This document shows positions 55,964 through 64,000 of a stretch of 64,000 nt of DNA, one piece after another. A program made the translations under genes and the position numbers. The first letter of the stretch is position 1, and each line of letters begins with the position of its first letter. Location of the stretch: positions 3,658,001-3,722,000 of the forward strand of contig NZ_FMHY01000002.1 in assembly GCF_900090225.1 (NCBI RefSeq). Direction: 5' to 3'. Source of the stretch: Micromonospora eburnea. GTDB taxonomy: Bacteria > Actinomycetota > Actinomycetes > Mycobacteriales > Micromonosporaceae. The notes beneath the pieces were generated by a model that saw nothing but the letters and a program-made list of their open reading frames with translations, had not been told where the DNA came from and did no database searches.

Positions 55964-58483
55964 TCAGGCCCCGGAATGCACCGCCTGCCGGAAGAACCAG
56001 GCGAGGTGCTCGATCAATGCCTCGCGGGCCTTGACGTCAACAAGGACGTCCAAGGGGAATCCGGGGCGGAGGCCGAGCTTGGCTGCTGCGATGTTCACGC
56101 TCGGCAGCTCGTTCAACCGCTGGCGGAACTCCTCGCGGAGCGCGATGTCATCGAACGGGGTCCTGATACTCATGTGCTGGAATACGATCTCGAACTTCCC
56201 ACTCGGGTAGATCGTCGCGGGCCAGATGTTGCCGAGCTCGTGGTCCTTGCCCCGCGCCATGAGGAAACACGACGTCTCGCCGCCCGAGCCGTAGAGCGGC
56301 CTGCCGCCCATCCTGGCCCAGGCTTCGATGACGGCGAGCGTGCCGGCCACGACCTGCGCATCCTGCAGGTCCGTCAGCTGCTCGACGAACCGGTCGTCGA
56401 GCAGATCATTACGACGGGATCGTGGACGGAGGAGCTGCCCGGACACATCCTGCTGCGGCATGCCGGCGAGCTGGGCCAGTTCGTCGACGCCGAAACGCTG
56501 CGCCTGGCTGGCCCGCCCGTACTTGTCGAACTCGACGCCTTCGGCGCGCAGCATGTCGCGCGGGTCCTCGTTCCGGGCCGGGTCGAGCCACCGGAAGTTC
56601 GGCGACAGGGTGCCCTCGGCCTGGAGCACCCGGTGCGCGTTCGGCGCCGGGTGGCTGGCCAGCCGAACCCCGACCGGCATGGGGTGACTGCCGATCAGCG
56701 CGGCCACATCGCCGTACGCGGTCCAGGAGCCGGCGGGCAGTGCGGCGAGCGCCTTGTTCATGACGTCCCAGGGCACCTCGGACCGGTTGCCCGCTTCCTC
56801 GGTGGGTCCGGGCCACTGGGCGATGATCCGCTCGGCGAGGGCATCGGCCCGCGCGTAGATCTCGGGACGTCCCCATCGCTTCTGCGCGGCGATCTCCTGA
56901 TTGAGCGAGATCCCGCTCTTGGCCAGTTGGGCGCGCTTGACCAGGAAGGAGCTGTTGCTCAGCTCGGCGTTGTAGCCGGTGAGGGTCAGGTTGCCCAGGG
57001 TGTGGACCAGGGCCTCGTGCACCTCGGCAAAGCTCTCCTCGCCGTGCAGATCCTCGCCCAGCATCTGCCGCCACTCCGTGGTCGGGCTCTGCGGCATGAC
57101 ATGTTCGATGGTCAGCGAGTCGGATGCCACCGGCTCCTTGCTGCCGTATGACTCCTCCAGCCACTGGAGCACCAGCTTGCGCTGGGTCGCGCGCCCGTTC
57201 AGATAGAACGGGATGGACCGCACCGCCTCCCTGACGCTGGTGTCGGTCGCGTAGTACTTCCGGCCGACCGACAGGTATGCCCGCACCGCCTCGTCGACCG
57301 GCAGGTCCGCGCGCATGTCGGTCACGACGCGCAGCAGGATCCGGTTGATGTTCGCGGTGGCTCGGCCGGCCAGCAAGCGCCGTACGAAGAAGCTCTCCAC
57401 GTACAGCATCGCCGCCGCGACCTGCTCGGAGGTGGCCGTCCCCTGCTGCCGGCGATCCAGCAGGTGCAGCAGCAGCGGGTAGACGGTGGTGGTGTCCCAG
57501 GCGTTGAGCCGGGTCAGCCGCCGCCGCACCTCCGGATCGCCTTCCTCCTCGGGGTGCAAGATGATTCGCAGGAGGGTCCCGAGCCGGCAGAACCGGCGCA
57601 CCTCGGCCTCGATCTCCGCCTCGGTGTGCAGGCCGTTCAGCCGCGCCTGCTGGCCGGTGTAGGTGTCGGTCTGCTTGACCTCGGGATTGCTGTGCACCAG
57701 GTCGAGCCAGAACAACTGCTCAAGCTCCCTAGAGGTCAACTGCTCCTGTAGCGGGAACCACAGCGAGCCGTATACGGCCTCACCGCGGTTCGGCAGTCGC
57801 ATGAAGAGATAGTTGCGCAGCAGGTCGGCCTGGGTGAGCTTGAGGCCGGTGTTGTTCAGCGACTCGAAGATCCGGTAGACGTTGTCGCCGGCCTGCGCGA
57901 CGACCGACACCAGGGCCATCCCGGAGATGACCGCATTCTCAATGCGCTCGATGTCCAGCGGGTCGTCCGGGTCGTCAACGGCGGCGAGCTGTGACTTGAA
58001 AAACCGGTATGCCGCACCGACCCGGTCGGTCCCGCCCGCCTGCGGGGTCGCGTCCAGGCAGGCCTCGTACGCGGGCCGGTCGGCCTGGGTGGGCACGATC
58101 TTCAACCGGTGAGCGGGCTTGTACTTGTTGATCAGGTATTCCTGGTTGATGCGGTCCCGATGGTCCGGATCCTCGTGCTCGGCCCGGTGGTCGCGGATGG
58201 CGCAGAGCAGAATGGACAGGGTGGTGAGTCGCTGCTGGCCGTCCACCACCAGGAACTCGGATACCGACGGCCCGTGCGTGGGGCTGGGCGCGAGCACCAG
58301 TGAGCCGATGAAGTGCGTGAGGCTCGGATCGTCGATCCGCTCCTCGGCAAGCTTGCGGATGTCCTCCCACAGGCGGTCGAGCTGGGGCTCCGTCCACGAG
58401 TACGTCCGCTGATACAGCGGCACCCGATACTGCTTCGCGCCCTCCAGCAACTCCCGCAGCGTCGTCTCGTGTGCCGCGACCAT
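55964..58483 (-). CDS. GmrSD-type (DUF262-DUF1524) restriction protein with alkyltransferase-like domain
   Basis: An 839-residue protein. DUF262 (GmrS-like) spans about 15-260 with RVPLYQRTYSWTEPQLDRLW and the FLVVDGQQRLTTLSILL motif. DUF1524 (GmrD-like HNH) covers about 400-590, with LTIEHVMPQSPTTEW and HTLGNLTLTGYNAELSNSSF. A segment at about 600-690 (ALPAGSWTAYGDVAALIG, NAHRVLQAEGTLSPNFRW split at QAEGTLSP) is the DNA-binding half of O6-alkylguanine transferases, lacking the PCHR cysteine. The C-terminus is unknown. GmrSD enzymes cut modified phage DNA; the alkyltransferase-like domain suggests recognition of altered bases. ATG at 58483 with GAGGAG upstream. Confidence 0.87.
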   Translation of the reverse strand: MVAAHETTLRELLEGAKQYRVPLYQRTYSWTEPQLDRLWEDIRKLAEERIDDPSLTHFIGSLVLAPSPTHGPSVSEFLVVDGQQRLTTLSILLCAIRDHRAEHEDPDHRDRINQEYLINKYKPAHRLKIVPTQADRPAYEACLDATPQAGGTDRVGAAYRFFKSQLAAVDDPDDPLDIERIENAVISGMALVSVVAQAGDNVYRIFESLNNTGLKLTQADLLRNYLFMRLPNRGEAVYGSLWFPLQEQLTSRELEQLFWLDLVHSNPEVKQTDTYTGQQARLNGLHTEAEIEAEVRRFCRLGTLLRIILHPEEEGDPEVRRRLTRLNAWDTTTVYPLLLHLLDRRQQGTATSEQVAAAMLYVESFFVRRLLAGRATANINRILLRVVTDMRADLPVDEAVRAYLSVGRKYYATDTSVREAVRSIPFYLNGRATQRKLVLQWLEESYGSKEPVASDSLTIEHVMPQSPTTEWRQMLGEDLHGEESFAEVHEALVHTLGNLTLTGYNAELSNSSFLVKRAQLAKSGISLNQEIAAQKRWGRPEIYARADALAERIIAQWPGPTEEAGNRSEVPWDVMNKALAALPAGSWTAYGDVAALIGSHPMPVGVRLASHPAPNAHRVLQAEGTLSPNFRWLDPARNEDPRDMLRAEGVEFDKYGRASQAQRFGVDELAQLAGMPQQDVSGQLLRPRSRRNDLLDDRFVEQLTDLQDAQVVAGTLAVIEAWARMGGRPLYGSGGETSCFLMARGKDHELGNIWPATIYPSGKFEIVFQHMSIRTPFDDIALREEFRQRLNELPSVNIAAAKLGLRPGFPLDVLVDVKAREALIEHLAWFFRQAVHSGA

Positions 58484-58749
58484 GTAACCGGCTCCTCGTT
58501 CACTGTGGTCCGCCCTAAACCGGCAACACAACCAGAGCAGTGGTCGGCGGAGCAACCCACAGTCACGGCGACAGCTGTCTAAAACTCGACAGTGGTTCCG
58601 ACCTCTTGGATCCGGTATCGCGGTATCGCCACCGAGGCGGGGCGGCCAGCCCGGGCACCGTAAAGTCGATCCTCTTGGCTGTTGCCCGGTCAACGCGCGA
58701 TCATGCGGGATGCATGATCACGATGGCGACCGGGTGAAGGAGAGGCGTC
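58484..58749. other. Divergent intergenic region
   Basis: 266 bases between the GmrSD-type and xylanase genes. GAAGGAGAGGCG before 58750 is the ribosome binding site of the xylanase gene. An open frame continues upstream of the GmrSD start, but it is Arg/Cys-rich and not part of the family. No further structure seen. Confidence 0.4.
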
Positions 58750-60015
58750 ATGTCTGACAGCAGCCTGCGGCACCGTATGGGCAGGGCCACCCTCGTCGTC
58801 CGCGGACCTGACCGCCGGCCGCTCGCCGACCAGGTGGTGACGGTTGCCCAGCAACGGCACTCCTTCGCCTTCGGCAACATCGGCTTCGACTTCGTCGGCC
58901 TGGTCGGCGGCCCCGAGCCGGAGGCGGCGGCGGACGTCGAGGGCTTCGGCGGCACGAACGACGGGGATCTGGAGCGGCTGGGCGACCTGTGGCTCAACCT
59001 CTTCAACACCGCGACCCTGCCGTTCTACTGGGGCCGCTACGAGCCGCGGCGCGGCGTCACCGACGCCGAGCGCCTCACGAAGACGGCACGGTGGTTCGCC
59101 GAACGCGGCGTCACGGTCAAGGGGCATCCGCTCGTCTGGCACACCGTGCAGCCGCCGTGGCTGCTTGACCTCGACCTCGACGAGGTCGAGCGACTGCTGC
59201 GGGCCCGGATCCGTGACCTTGTCGGCGGTTTCGCGGGGCTCATCGACGTCTGGGACGCGATCAACGAGGCGGTCATCATGCCCGTCTTCGAGAACGGGGA
59301 CAATGCGATCACCCGGCTCGCCCGGGCCCGGGGCCGCATCTACCTGGTGCGGATGGCATTCGAGGAGGCCCGCGCGGCCAACCCGGCAGCCACGCTGGTG
59401 CTCAACGACTTCGACCTCAGCTCGGCGTACGAATGTCTCATCGAGGGATTGCTCGAAGCCGGCGTCGGCATCGACGCGATCGGGCTGCAGACCCACATGC
59501 ACCAGGGGTACCGGGGCGAGGAGTACATGCAGCGCATGCTCGACCGGTTCGCCCGGTATGGTCTGCCGCTGCACCTGACCGAGACCACGCTGGTCTCCGG
59601 CCATCTCATGCCGCCCCACATCGAGGATCTCAACGACTACCAGATCCCGGACTGGCCGACGACCGCCGAGGGCGAGGCCCGCCAGGCCGCGGAGTTGGTC
59701 CGGCACTACCGGTCGCTGGTCGCGCATCCGGCGGTCCAGTCGATCAACTACTGGGGGCTCACCGACCACGGCGCCTGGCTCGGCGCCCCCGCCGGCCTGG
59801 TCCGCGCCGACGGCAGCCGCAAGCCGTCCTACGACGCGCTCGAAGCGCTCATCAACGGCGAGTGGTGGTTGCCGCCCACCGACATGCGCACCGACGCCGA
59901 CGGCACGGTCGCCGTGGAGGGATTCCTCGGGGACTACACCGTGTCCGTCGGCGACCGCACCGAGCGGTTCACCCTCGGCCCCACCCAGACCACCGCAACC
60001 GTGGACCTCGACTGA
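58750..60015 (+). CDS. GH10 endo-1,4-beta-xylanase-like protein without signal peptide
   Basis: A 421-residue glycoside hydrolase. The TIM barrel contains FYWGRYEPRRGVTDAERL, VKGHPLVWHTVQPPWL, the acid/base motif IDVWDAINEAV (Glu about 173), LVLNDFDLSSAY, IDAIGLQTHMHQGY and the nucleophile LHLTETTLVSG (Glu about 278), all in GH10 order. A C-terminal beta segment (VAVEGFLGDYTVSVGDRTE) follows. It differs from most bacterial xylanases in having no export signal; the first 40 residues form a beta-strand (ATLVVRGPDRRPLADQVVTV). Either it acts on imported oligosaccharides or it is exported otherwise. Confidence 0.88.
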   Translation: MSDSSLRHRMGRATLVVRGPDRRPLADQVVTVAQQRHSFAFGNIGFDFVGLVGGPEPEAAADVEGFGGTNDGDLERLGDLWLNLFNTATLPFYWGRYEPRRGVTDAERLTKTARWFAERGVTVKGHPLVWHTVQPPWLLDLDLDEVERLLRARIRDLVGGFAGLIDVWDAINEAVIMPVFENGDNAITRLARARGRIYLVRMAFEEARAANPAATLVLNDFDLSSAYECLIEGLLEAGVGIDAIGLQTHMHQGYRGEEYMQRMLDRFARYGLPLHLTETTLVSGHLMPPHIEDLNDYQIPDWPTTAEGEARQAAELVRHYRSLVAHPAVQSINYWGLTDHGAWLGAPAGLVRADGSRKPSYDALEALINGEWWLPPTDMRTDADGTVAVEGFLGDYTVSVGDRTERFTLGPTQTTATVDLD

Positions 60016-60036
60016 GCCGCCGACCACAGACGGCGA

Positions 60037-60840
60037 TCAGCTCGTGCCGGTGAGCACGTCCTGGAGGGAAGCCGGTGCGCGGCCGGTCAGTGCGACGACC
60101 GCGTCGGAGGTCGCCGCCCAGCGGCCCTGACGGATGGACTCGAACATGCTCGTGTACGCGTAGGTCCACCATGGCTCCTCGCCATGGCGCAGCAACGCGC
60201 TGGCGAAGTCGGCCGGCGCGGTGTCGGCGTACCGGTAGCCCAGGGCCGAGGCGATCGCCTCTACGGGGCGGCTCTCCGGCCCCGTCACGTCGTGGTGCCG
60301 GTTGGTGGGTTCCCGCAGAGCCAGGGCGGCCAGGCAGCGCGCCACGTCGTTTCGTGCGACGAGAGAGACACGACCGTCGGCGGCCGGAAGCGCGACCGTC
60401 CCATCGGTGCCGCCCGCGCTCGTGCCGACCTGCCGGATCAGGCCGAGGAAGAACTCGGCGAACAGGCCGGCACGGACGATGGAGTACGGGAGGCCGGAGG
60501 CACGGAGCAGCCGCTCGGTATGACCGTTGGTGTACGCGTAGCAGAACGGCGAGTCCAGGTCCACGTCCAAGCCGCTGAGCAGCACAACGTGCCGGACCCC
60601 GCGCCGGATCGCAGCGTCCAGGACGTTGTGGTGGTGAACGGTCACCCGCGCGGCCTCGCCATCGCTGGACACGAACACCAGCGTGTCGATCCCGTCCAGC
60701 GCGGCACGCAGCGCCGCGGGGTCGTCGTACGGCGCGGTGCGGCTCGACAGCGGGACGACGTCGTGCCGTCCCTCGTCGGCCAGCAGTCGCGCCACGTGGC
60801 CGCCGATCCGGCCGGTGCCCCCGGTGACCGCGATCCTCAT
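60037..60840 (-). CDS. NAD(P)-binding (NmrA/QOR2-like) protein
   Basis: A 267-residue atypical SDR. It starts RIAVTGGTGRIGGHVARLL, contains IDTLVFVSSDGEAARVTVHH, a HVVLLSGLDVDLDSPF block, GLPYSIVRAGLFAEFFLGLI (split at LFAEFF) and a substrate domain (VTGPESRPVEAIASALGY). This matches NAD(P)H-quinone oxidoreductase 2/NmrA-like proteins. ATG at 60840 overlaps the stop of the VOC gene (ATGA); a GTG at 60849 is less likely. Substrate unknown. Confidence 0.85.
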   Translation of the reverse strand: MRIAVTGGTGRIGGHVARLLADEGRHDVVPLSSRTAPYDDPAALRAALDGIDTLVFVSSDGEAARVTVHHHNVLDAAIRRGVRHVVLLSGLDVDLDSPFCYAYTNGHTERLLRASGLPYSIVRAGLFAEFFLGLIRQVGTSAGGTDGTVALPAADGRVSLVARNDVARCLAALALREPTNRHHDVTGPESRPVEAIASALGYRYADTAPADFASALLRHGEEPWWTYAYTSMFESIRQGRWAATSDAVVALTGRAPASLQDVLTGTS

Positions 60841-61322
60841 GCCTCCCACGCGAACCCGTCCGGGTCGGTGAAGGGCCCGGCATCGCTGCCGATGACGATC
60901 CGGTGCGAGCCCGTGCCGTCCGGATAGGCGCCGGCGTCCTTCGCGGCGGCACGCCGCCCGTAGAGCGCCAACGTGACTGACGACTCCGGGGTGGCGGACT
61001 CGACGTACCTGCTGCCGAAGCTCTTCGCCACGGCCAGGCCACGGTCGACGTAGAACTGCTTGCTCGCCTTCACGTCCGCGACCCCGCGCAGCGGCACGAT
61101 GTCGTCGATCTGCCGGGTCGCCGGGTCGGTGTCCTTCTTTGCCGACGTCGCCACCTTCGGTCGGGACGCCACGAGCGACAGCACGAAGCTACGAAACCCG
61201 GCGGCCGGTGCGTCCGAGGCGCGTACCCGAACATGAGGACCTACGCCGACGACGCCGTAGAAGGCCTCGGCGGTGAAGTCCGGCCCGTCGAGGATGACGG
61301 ATCTGATCAAGGCCATGCCCAT
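60837..61322 (-). CDS. VOC (glyoxalase-like) protein
   Basis: A 161-residue glyoxalase/dioxygenase-fold protein. It opens MALIRSVILDGPDFTAEAFY-like text and has a KQFYVDRGLAVAKSFGSRYV block, VTLALYGRRAAAKDAG and an end with GPFTDPDGFAWEA, typical of the second betaalphabetabetabeta unit. It looks more like a half- than a full-length antibiotic-resistance VOC protein. ATG at 61322, with a second ATG six bases in. It overlaps the NAD(P)-binding gene and forms a two-gene operon with it. Confidence 0.8.
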   Translation of the reverse strand: MGMALIRSVILDGPDFTAEAFYGVVGVGPHVRVRASDAPAAGFRSFVLSLVASRPKVATSAKKDTDPATRQIDDIVPLRGVADVKASKQFYVDRGLAVAKSFGSRYVESATPESSVTLALYGRRAAAKDAGAYPDGTGSHRIVIGSDAGPFTDPDGFAWEA

Positions 61323-61394
61323 CACGCTACAGGCGGCCGCGTGACCCGAGCTTCTTGATTCCTGACCGGTCATCAGCCGTGCAAGACTGCCTTG

Positions 61395-61730
61395 GTGAAC
61401 GATCTGACGGCTCGGGTGCGAGCCTTCGCCGAGGAGCGTGATTGGCAGCAGTTCCACACGCCGAAGAACCTCGCGATGGCGCTCGCCGGCGAGGCCGGTG
61501 AACTCCTCGCAGAGTTCCAGTGGCTCACCCCCGAGCAGGCCGACGCGGTGATGGACGACCCCGAGGCCGGCGCACGCGTCCGGGCGGAGATCGGCGACGT
61601 GATGATCTACCTGACCCGGCTGGCGGACGTCCTCGGCATCAACCTCGCGGAGGCCGCCCTCAGCAAGTTGGACGAGGTCGCCATCCGCTATCCCGTCGAA
61701 CAGGCCAGGGGCTCCGCCGCCAAGCGGTAA
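61395..61730 (+). CDS. MazG-like nucleotide pyrophosphohydrolase
   Basis: A 111-residue all-alpha NTP pyrophosphohydrolase. The metal-binding EExxE/ExxD pattern is visible: LAMALAGEAGELLAEFQWL (E-xx-E-LLE helix) and ARVRAEIGDVMIYLTRLADVLG (ExxD). The FHTPKNLAMA opening is typical of the RS21-C6/dCTPase group. It would hydrolyse a (d)NTP to the monophosphate. I use GTG at 61395; a TTG directly before it is an alternative. The DUF2075 nuclease-helicase gene follows in the same direction after 124 bases, a pairing I recall from other genomes. Confidence 0.88.
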   Translation: MNDLTARVRAFAEERDWQQFHTPKNLAMALAGEAGELLAEFQWLTPEQADAVMDDPEAGARVRAEIGDVMIYLTRLADVLGINLAEAALSKLDEVAIRYPVEQARGSAAKR

Positions 61731-61854
61731 CGGGGCGTGCGCGGAGATGATCTCTTCGCTACAGTCCAGCAATACAAGCGCGTAACGACGGGCTTCCGGC
61801 CATGGCCGGACAAGTCCCCCATGCGCACGATCACTTCGTGCTGCCCGGGGGCAA

Positions 61855-63753
61855 GTGTTGTCAGCGTTCCGCACCTCCGCCGACGGTCTCCTCCGTTATG
61901 CCGTCAGCGGCACGCTCGCCGATCGGATCGCCGAGCAGGTCGGCCACAACGTGAGCACCGCCGAGCGCCGGTCCTGGGAACGCAGCCTCACCGTCCTCGG
62001 TCAGGACCTGGCCGACGCGGGCCTGGGCCAGGTGGAGGTGCTGGTCGAGTACCAGTTGCCGCTCACCAGCAAGCGGATCGACGTGATGCTGGCCGGCACG
62101 CATCCGAAGACCGCCGAGGACTCCTACGTGGTCGTCGAGCTGAAGCAGTGGTCGCAGGCCGAATCCTACGAGGAGTCCGACCGCCTCGTCCTGGTCGAGC
62201 ACGCCCGCGGCCCGCGCCTGCACCCCGGCGTGCAGGTCGGCGACTACTGTGAGTACCTGACCGATTTTCTCGGCGTACTCGCCCACCGCCGCAGTCCCAT
62301 TGTCGGTGCCGCGTACCTGCACAACGCCGTCGACCGGGACGTGAACGATCTCTTCCTGCGGCGGCCGACCGAGCAGAGCCGGATCTTCACCAAGCAGCGC
62401 CGGGGTCAGTTTCTCGACTACCTCCGTACCCACCTGGCTCCAGGCTCCGGCGCGGCCGCCGCCGACCGCCTGCTCACCAGCTCCGTCCGCCCGAGCAAAC
62501 ACCTCCTGTCGTACGCGGCGGCCGAGCTGAAGGAACGGTCGCACTTCACGCTGCTCGATGAGCAACGCCTGGCGTACGAGCTGGTGCTGCACGCCGTGGA
62601 GCGGGCACGCGCCGCGGACCGCAAGTCCGTCGTGGTGGTCTCCGGCGGACCGGGCAGCGGCAAGAGCGTCATCGCGCTCTCGGTGCTCGGCGAGCTGGCC
62701 CGGCAGCAGCGCTCGGTCATGCACGCCACCGGCTCGCGCTCGTTCACCCAGACCCTGCGCCGGTACGCCGGCAAGGGCTCGACCCGCCTGAAGAACCTGT
62801 TCGGGTACTTCAACAGTTTCATGTCCGCTGAGCGGAACGGCCTTGACGTGCTGATCTGCGACGAGGCGCACCGGATTCGGGAAACCTCGGTCAACCGGTT
62901 CACGCCGAAGGCGAAGCGGGACAAGTCCCGCCCGCAGATCGACGAACTGATCGCCGCTGCCCGGGTTCCGGTGTTCCTGCTCGACGAACACCAGGTGGTC
63001 AAGCCGGGCGAGCTGGGCAGCGTTGACGTCATCTCCGCGTACGCGAAGCAGCTCGACCTGGACGTCGAGGTCGTGTCGCTGCACGACCAGTTCCGCTGCG
63101 GCGGCAGCGAGGAATACGAGCAGTGGGTCCTCGGCCTGCTCGGGCTCGACGGCGGCAAGCCGTCGATCTGGACCGGCGACGGGCGGTTCGACCTGCGGTT
63201 GGCGGAGTCGCCGGAGGAGATGGAGGCGTTCCTGAGGGCGAAGCAGGCCGCCGGGGAAACGGCGCGCATGTCGGCGGGCTACTGCTGGCCGTGGAGCGAC
63301 CCCCGCCCGGACGACTCGCTGGTGCCGGACGTGCAGATCGGCGGCTGGTCGCGGCCGTGGAACGTCAAGAGCGACCGCAGCGTCGGCGACGCGCCGGGCA
63401 GCGCGTACTGGGCCACCGACCCGAACGGCTTCGGGCAGGTGGGCTGCGTCTATACCGCGCAGGGCTTCGAGTACGAGTGGTCGGGCGTCATCGTCGGCCC
63501 GGACCTGGTCGCCCGCGAAGGCCGGCTGGTCACCCAGCGGACGGAATCGAAGGACCCGGCGTTCCGCAGTCGCAAGCAGCTCAGCGACTTCGAGGCGGAC
63601 CGGCTCATTCGCAACACGTACAAGGTGCTGATGACCCGGGGAATGCGGGGCACCCTCCTTTACTCTACCGATCCGGAGACGCGCGAGTACCTGGCCTCGC
63701 TGGTCCAGGCGCACCGTGGCTTGGAGACGGTCTACGAAGCCACGGCCCCCTGA
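61855..63753 (+). CDS. DUF2075 nuclease-helicase (PD-(D/E)xK plus SF1-like)
   Basis: A 632-residue protein. The first 200 residues look like a PD-(D/E)xK nuclease: RIDVMLAGTHPK with Asp and then YVVVELKQWSQAE with E-x-K. The P-loop helicase part begins at about 262 with Walker A VSGGPGSGKSVIAL, then MHATGSRSFTQTLR, Walker B GLDVLICDEAHRIRE, a VFLLDEHQVVKPG motif III, LHDQFRCGGSEEY and the terminal QGFEYEWSGVIVGPDLV and LMTRGMRGTLLYS, as in DUF2075 proteins. It probably nicks or unwinds nucleic acid, and with MazG-like NTP hydrolysis may act in phage defence. GTG start at 61855. Confidence 0.88.
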   Translation: MLSAFRTSADGLLRYAVSGTLADRIAEQVGHNVSTAERRSWERSLTVLGQDLADAGLGQVEVLVEYQLPLTSKRIDVMLAGTHPKTAEDSYVVVELKQWSQAESYEESDRLVLVEHARGPRLHPGVQVGDYCEYLTDFLGVLAHRRSPIVGAAYLHNAVDRDVNDLFLRRPTEQSRIFTKQRRGQFLDYLRTHLAPGSGAAAADRLLTSSVRPSKHLLSYAAAELKERSHFTLLDEQRLAYELVLHAVERARAADRKSVVVVSGGPGSGKSVIALSVLGELARQQRSVMHATGSRSFTQTLRRYAGKGSTRLKNLFGYFNSFMSAERNGLDVLICDEAHRIRETSVNRFTPKAKRDKSRPQIDELIAAARVPVFLLDEHQVVKPGELGSVDVISAYAKQLDLDVEVVSLHDQFRCGGSEEYEQWVLGLLGLDGGKPSIWTGDGRFDLRLAESPEEMEAFLRAKQAAGETARMSAGYCWPWSDPRPDDSLVPDVQIGGWSRPWNVKSDRSVGDAPGSAYWATDPNGFGQVGCVYTAQGFEYEWSGVIVGPDLVAREGRLVTQRTESKDPAFRSRKQLSDFEADRLIRNTYKVLMTRGMRGTLLYSTDPETREYLASLVQAHRGLETVYEATAP

Positions 63754-63767
63754 GGCGGTTGAGCCGT

Positions 63768-63786
63768 GCGGATAATTGACATCCGC
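63768..63786. promoter_or_regulatory. Small inverted repeat before ROK gene
   Basis: GCGGAT (63768-63773) and ATCCGC (63781-63786) enclose AATTGAC. It may terminate the DUF2075 transcript or act as an operator of the ROK-type regulator that begins 30 bases later. Confidence 0.4.
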
Positions 63787-63815
63787 GATGCCGCAGACCG
63801 CCGGAGGTCGGGTTG

Positions 63816-64000
63816 GTGCAGGAAGAGATCCGCCGACGCAATCTCAGCAGGCTGCTGCGACACGTCCATCTGGCCGGTCCGGTTTCCCGCGCGGTGCTGG
63901 GCGAACGGATGGGTTTGAACCGCAGCACCATCGGGGCGCTGACCGCCGAGTTGGCCGCCGCCGGTCTGGTTGGCGAGGAGGCGCCGACCGACACCGGACG
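63816..64000 (+). CDS. ROK-family (XylR/NagC-like) regulator, N-terminus only
   Basis: 61 codons before the window edge. The reading begins VQEEIRRRNLSRLLRHVHLA and continues with PVSRAVLGERMGLNRSTIGAL, the MarR-like winged helix that precedes the ROK sugar-kinase-like domain in actinobacterial NagC/XylR repressors, and ends TAELAAAGLVGEEAPTDTG. GTG at 63816 with GGAGG (63803-63807) eight bases upstream. The ROK domain lies beyond the window, so the sugar ligand cannot be guessed. Confidence 0.82.
   Translation, partial: MQEEIRRRNLSRLLRHVHLAGPVSRAVLGERMGLNRSTIGALTAELAAAGLVGEEAPTDTG

Noticed and set aside
1..64000. CRISPR arrays, transposases, tRNA genes or phage structural genes
   Set aside because: No regularly spaced repeats, no transposase-like proteins, no tRNA-like cloverleaf sequences and no capsid or tail proteins were seen on reading the window.

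Overview
The window is GC-rich throughout, with strong third-position G/C bias, frequent GTG starts, GTGA/ATGA stop-start overlaps, several TACNNT-type -10 boxes 6-7 bases before a start codon (leaderless-like transcripts), a TCGAAC/GTTCGA-type SOS box and Scr1/DUF397 and FxSxx-COOH genes. Together these point to an actinomycete of the Micromonosporaceae, most likely Micromonospora. This is inferred from gene content and style; no rRNA is present. I saw no tRNA, rRNA, CRISPR array or intact insertion sequence.

1-25 kb is mostly ordinary chromosome: an SPFH membrane protein (cut by the window edge), a TetR regulator divergent from a three-gene operon, a Tat-exported amidase, a PhnB-like VOC protein, a decayed ArsR-type regulator fragment, an orphan FetB-like permease, a glycogen-debranching-like glycosidase, DNA polymerase IV with an SOS box, a PARG-like protein, a YtrA-type GntR/ABC operon, a Cys-rich double-psi-barrel protein with a Tat protein and a MauE-like redox membrane protein, RraA, dienelactone hydrolase, L,D-transpeptidase, DUF2267, a Bcr/CflA exporter, DUF427, and an ECF sigma factor overlapping its putative membrane partner.

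25-31 kb holds a 1468-residue secreted subtilase with kelch repeats, flanked on both sides by paralogous small winged-helix proteins that carry only a truncated, receiver-like N-terminus.

31-46 kb is the most unusual part. A SLOG-type nucleotide-binding protein and a two-TM/TrkA-N/RyR protein form one operon, divergent from a P-loop ATPase. It is followed by an FxSxx-COOH locus: the precursor fxsA, a 1303-residue MinD-like/TIR-like/NB-ARC/TPR protein (fxsT-like), an unknown protein and a cation/proton antiporter on one strand; the cyclophane-forming radical SAM enzyme (fxsB), an HExxH peptide hydroxylase-like protein and a nucleoside-deoxyribosyltransferase-like protein on the other. The domain set (SLOG, RyR, TIR, STAND, NDT-like) is that of nucleotide-based conflict or signalling systems, combined here with a modified peptide.

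46-50.6 kb is a tightly overlapping four-gene operon (two divergent tryptophan 2,3-dioxygenase relatives, a kynureninase-like PLP enzyme and an O-methyltransferase-like protein), probably making a methylated kynurenine/anthranilate-type metabolite. 50.6-56 kb carries a DivIVA-domain pair, a Scr1/DUF397 pair, and a TauD dioxygenase/TPR-membrane/PP2C/NUDIX operon. 56-64 kb contains a GmrSD-type restriction protein with a C-terminal alkyltransferase-like domain, a leaderless-peptide GH10 xylanase, an NAD(P)-binding/VOC pair, a MazG-like/DUF2075 nuclease-helicase pair and the start of a ROK regulator.
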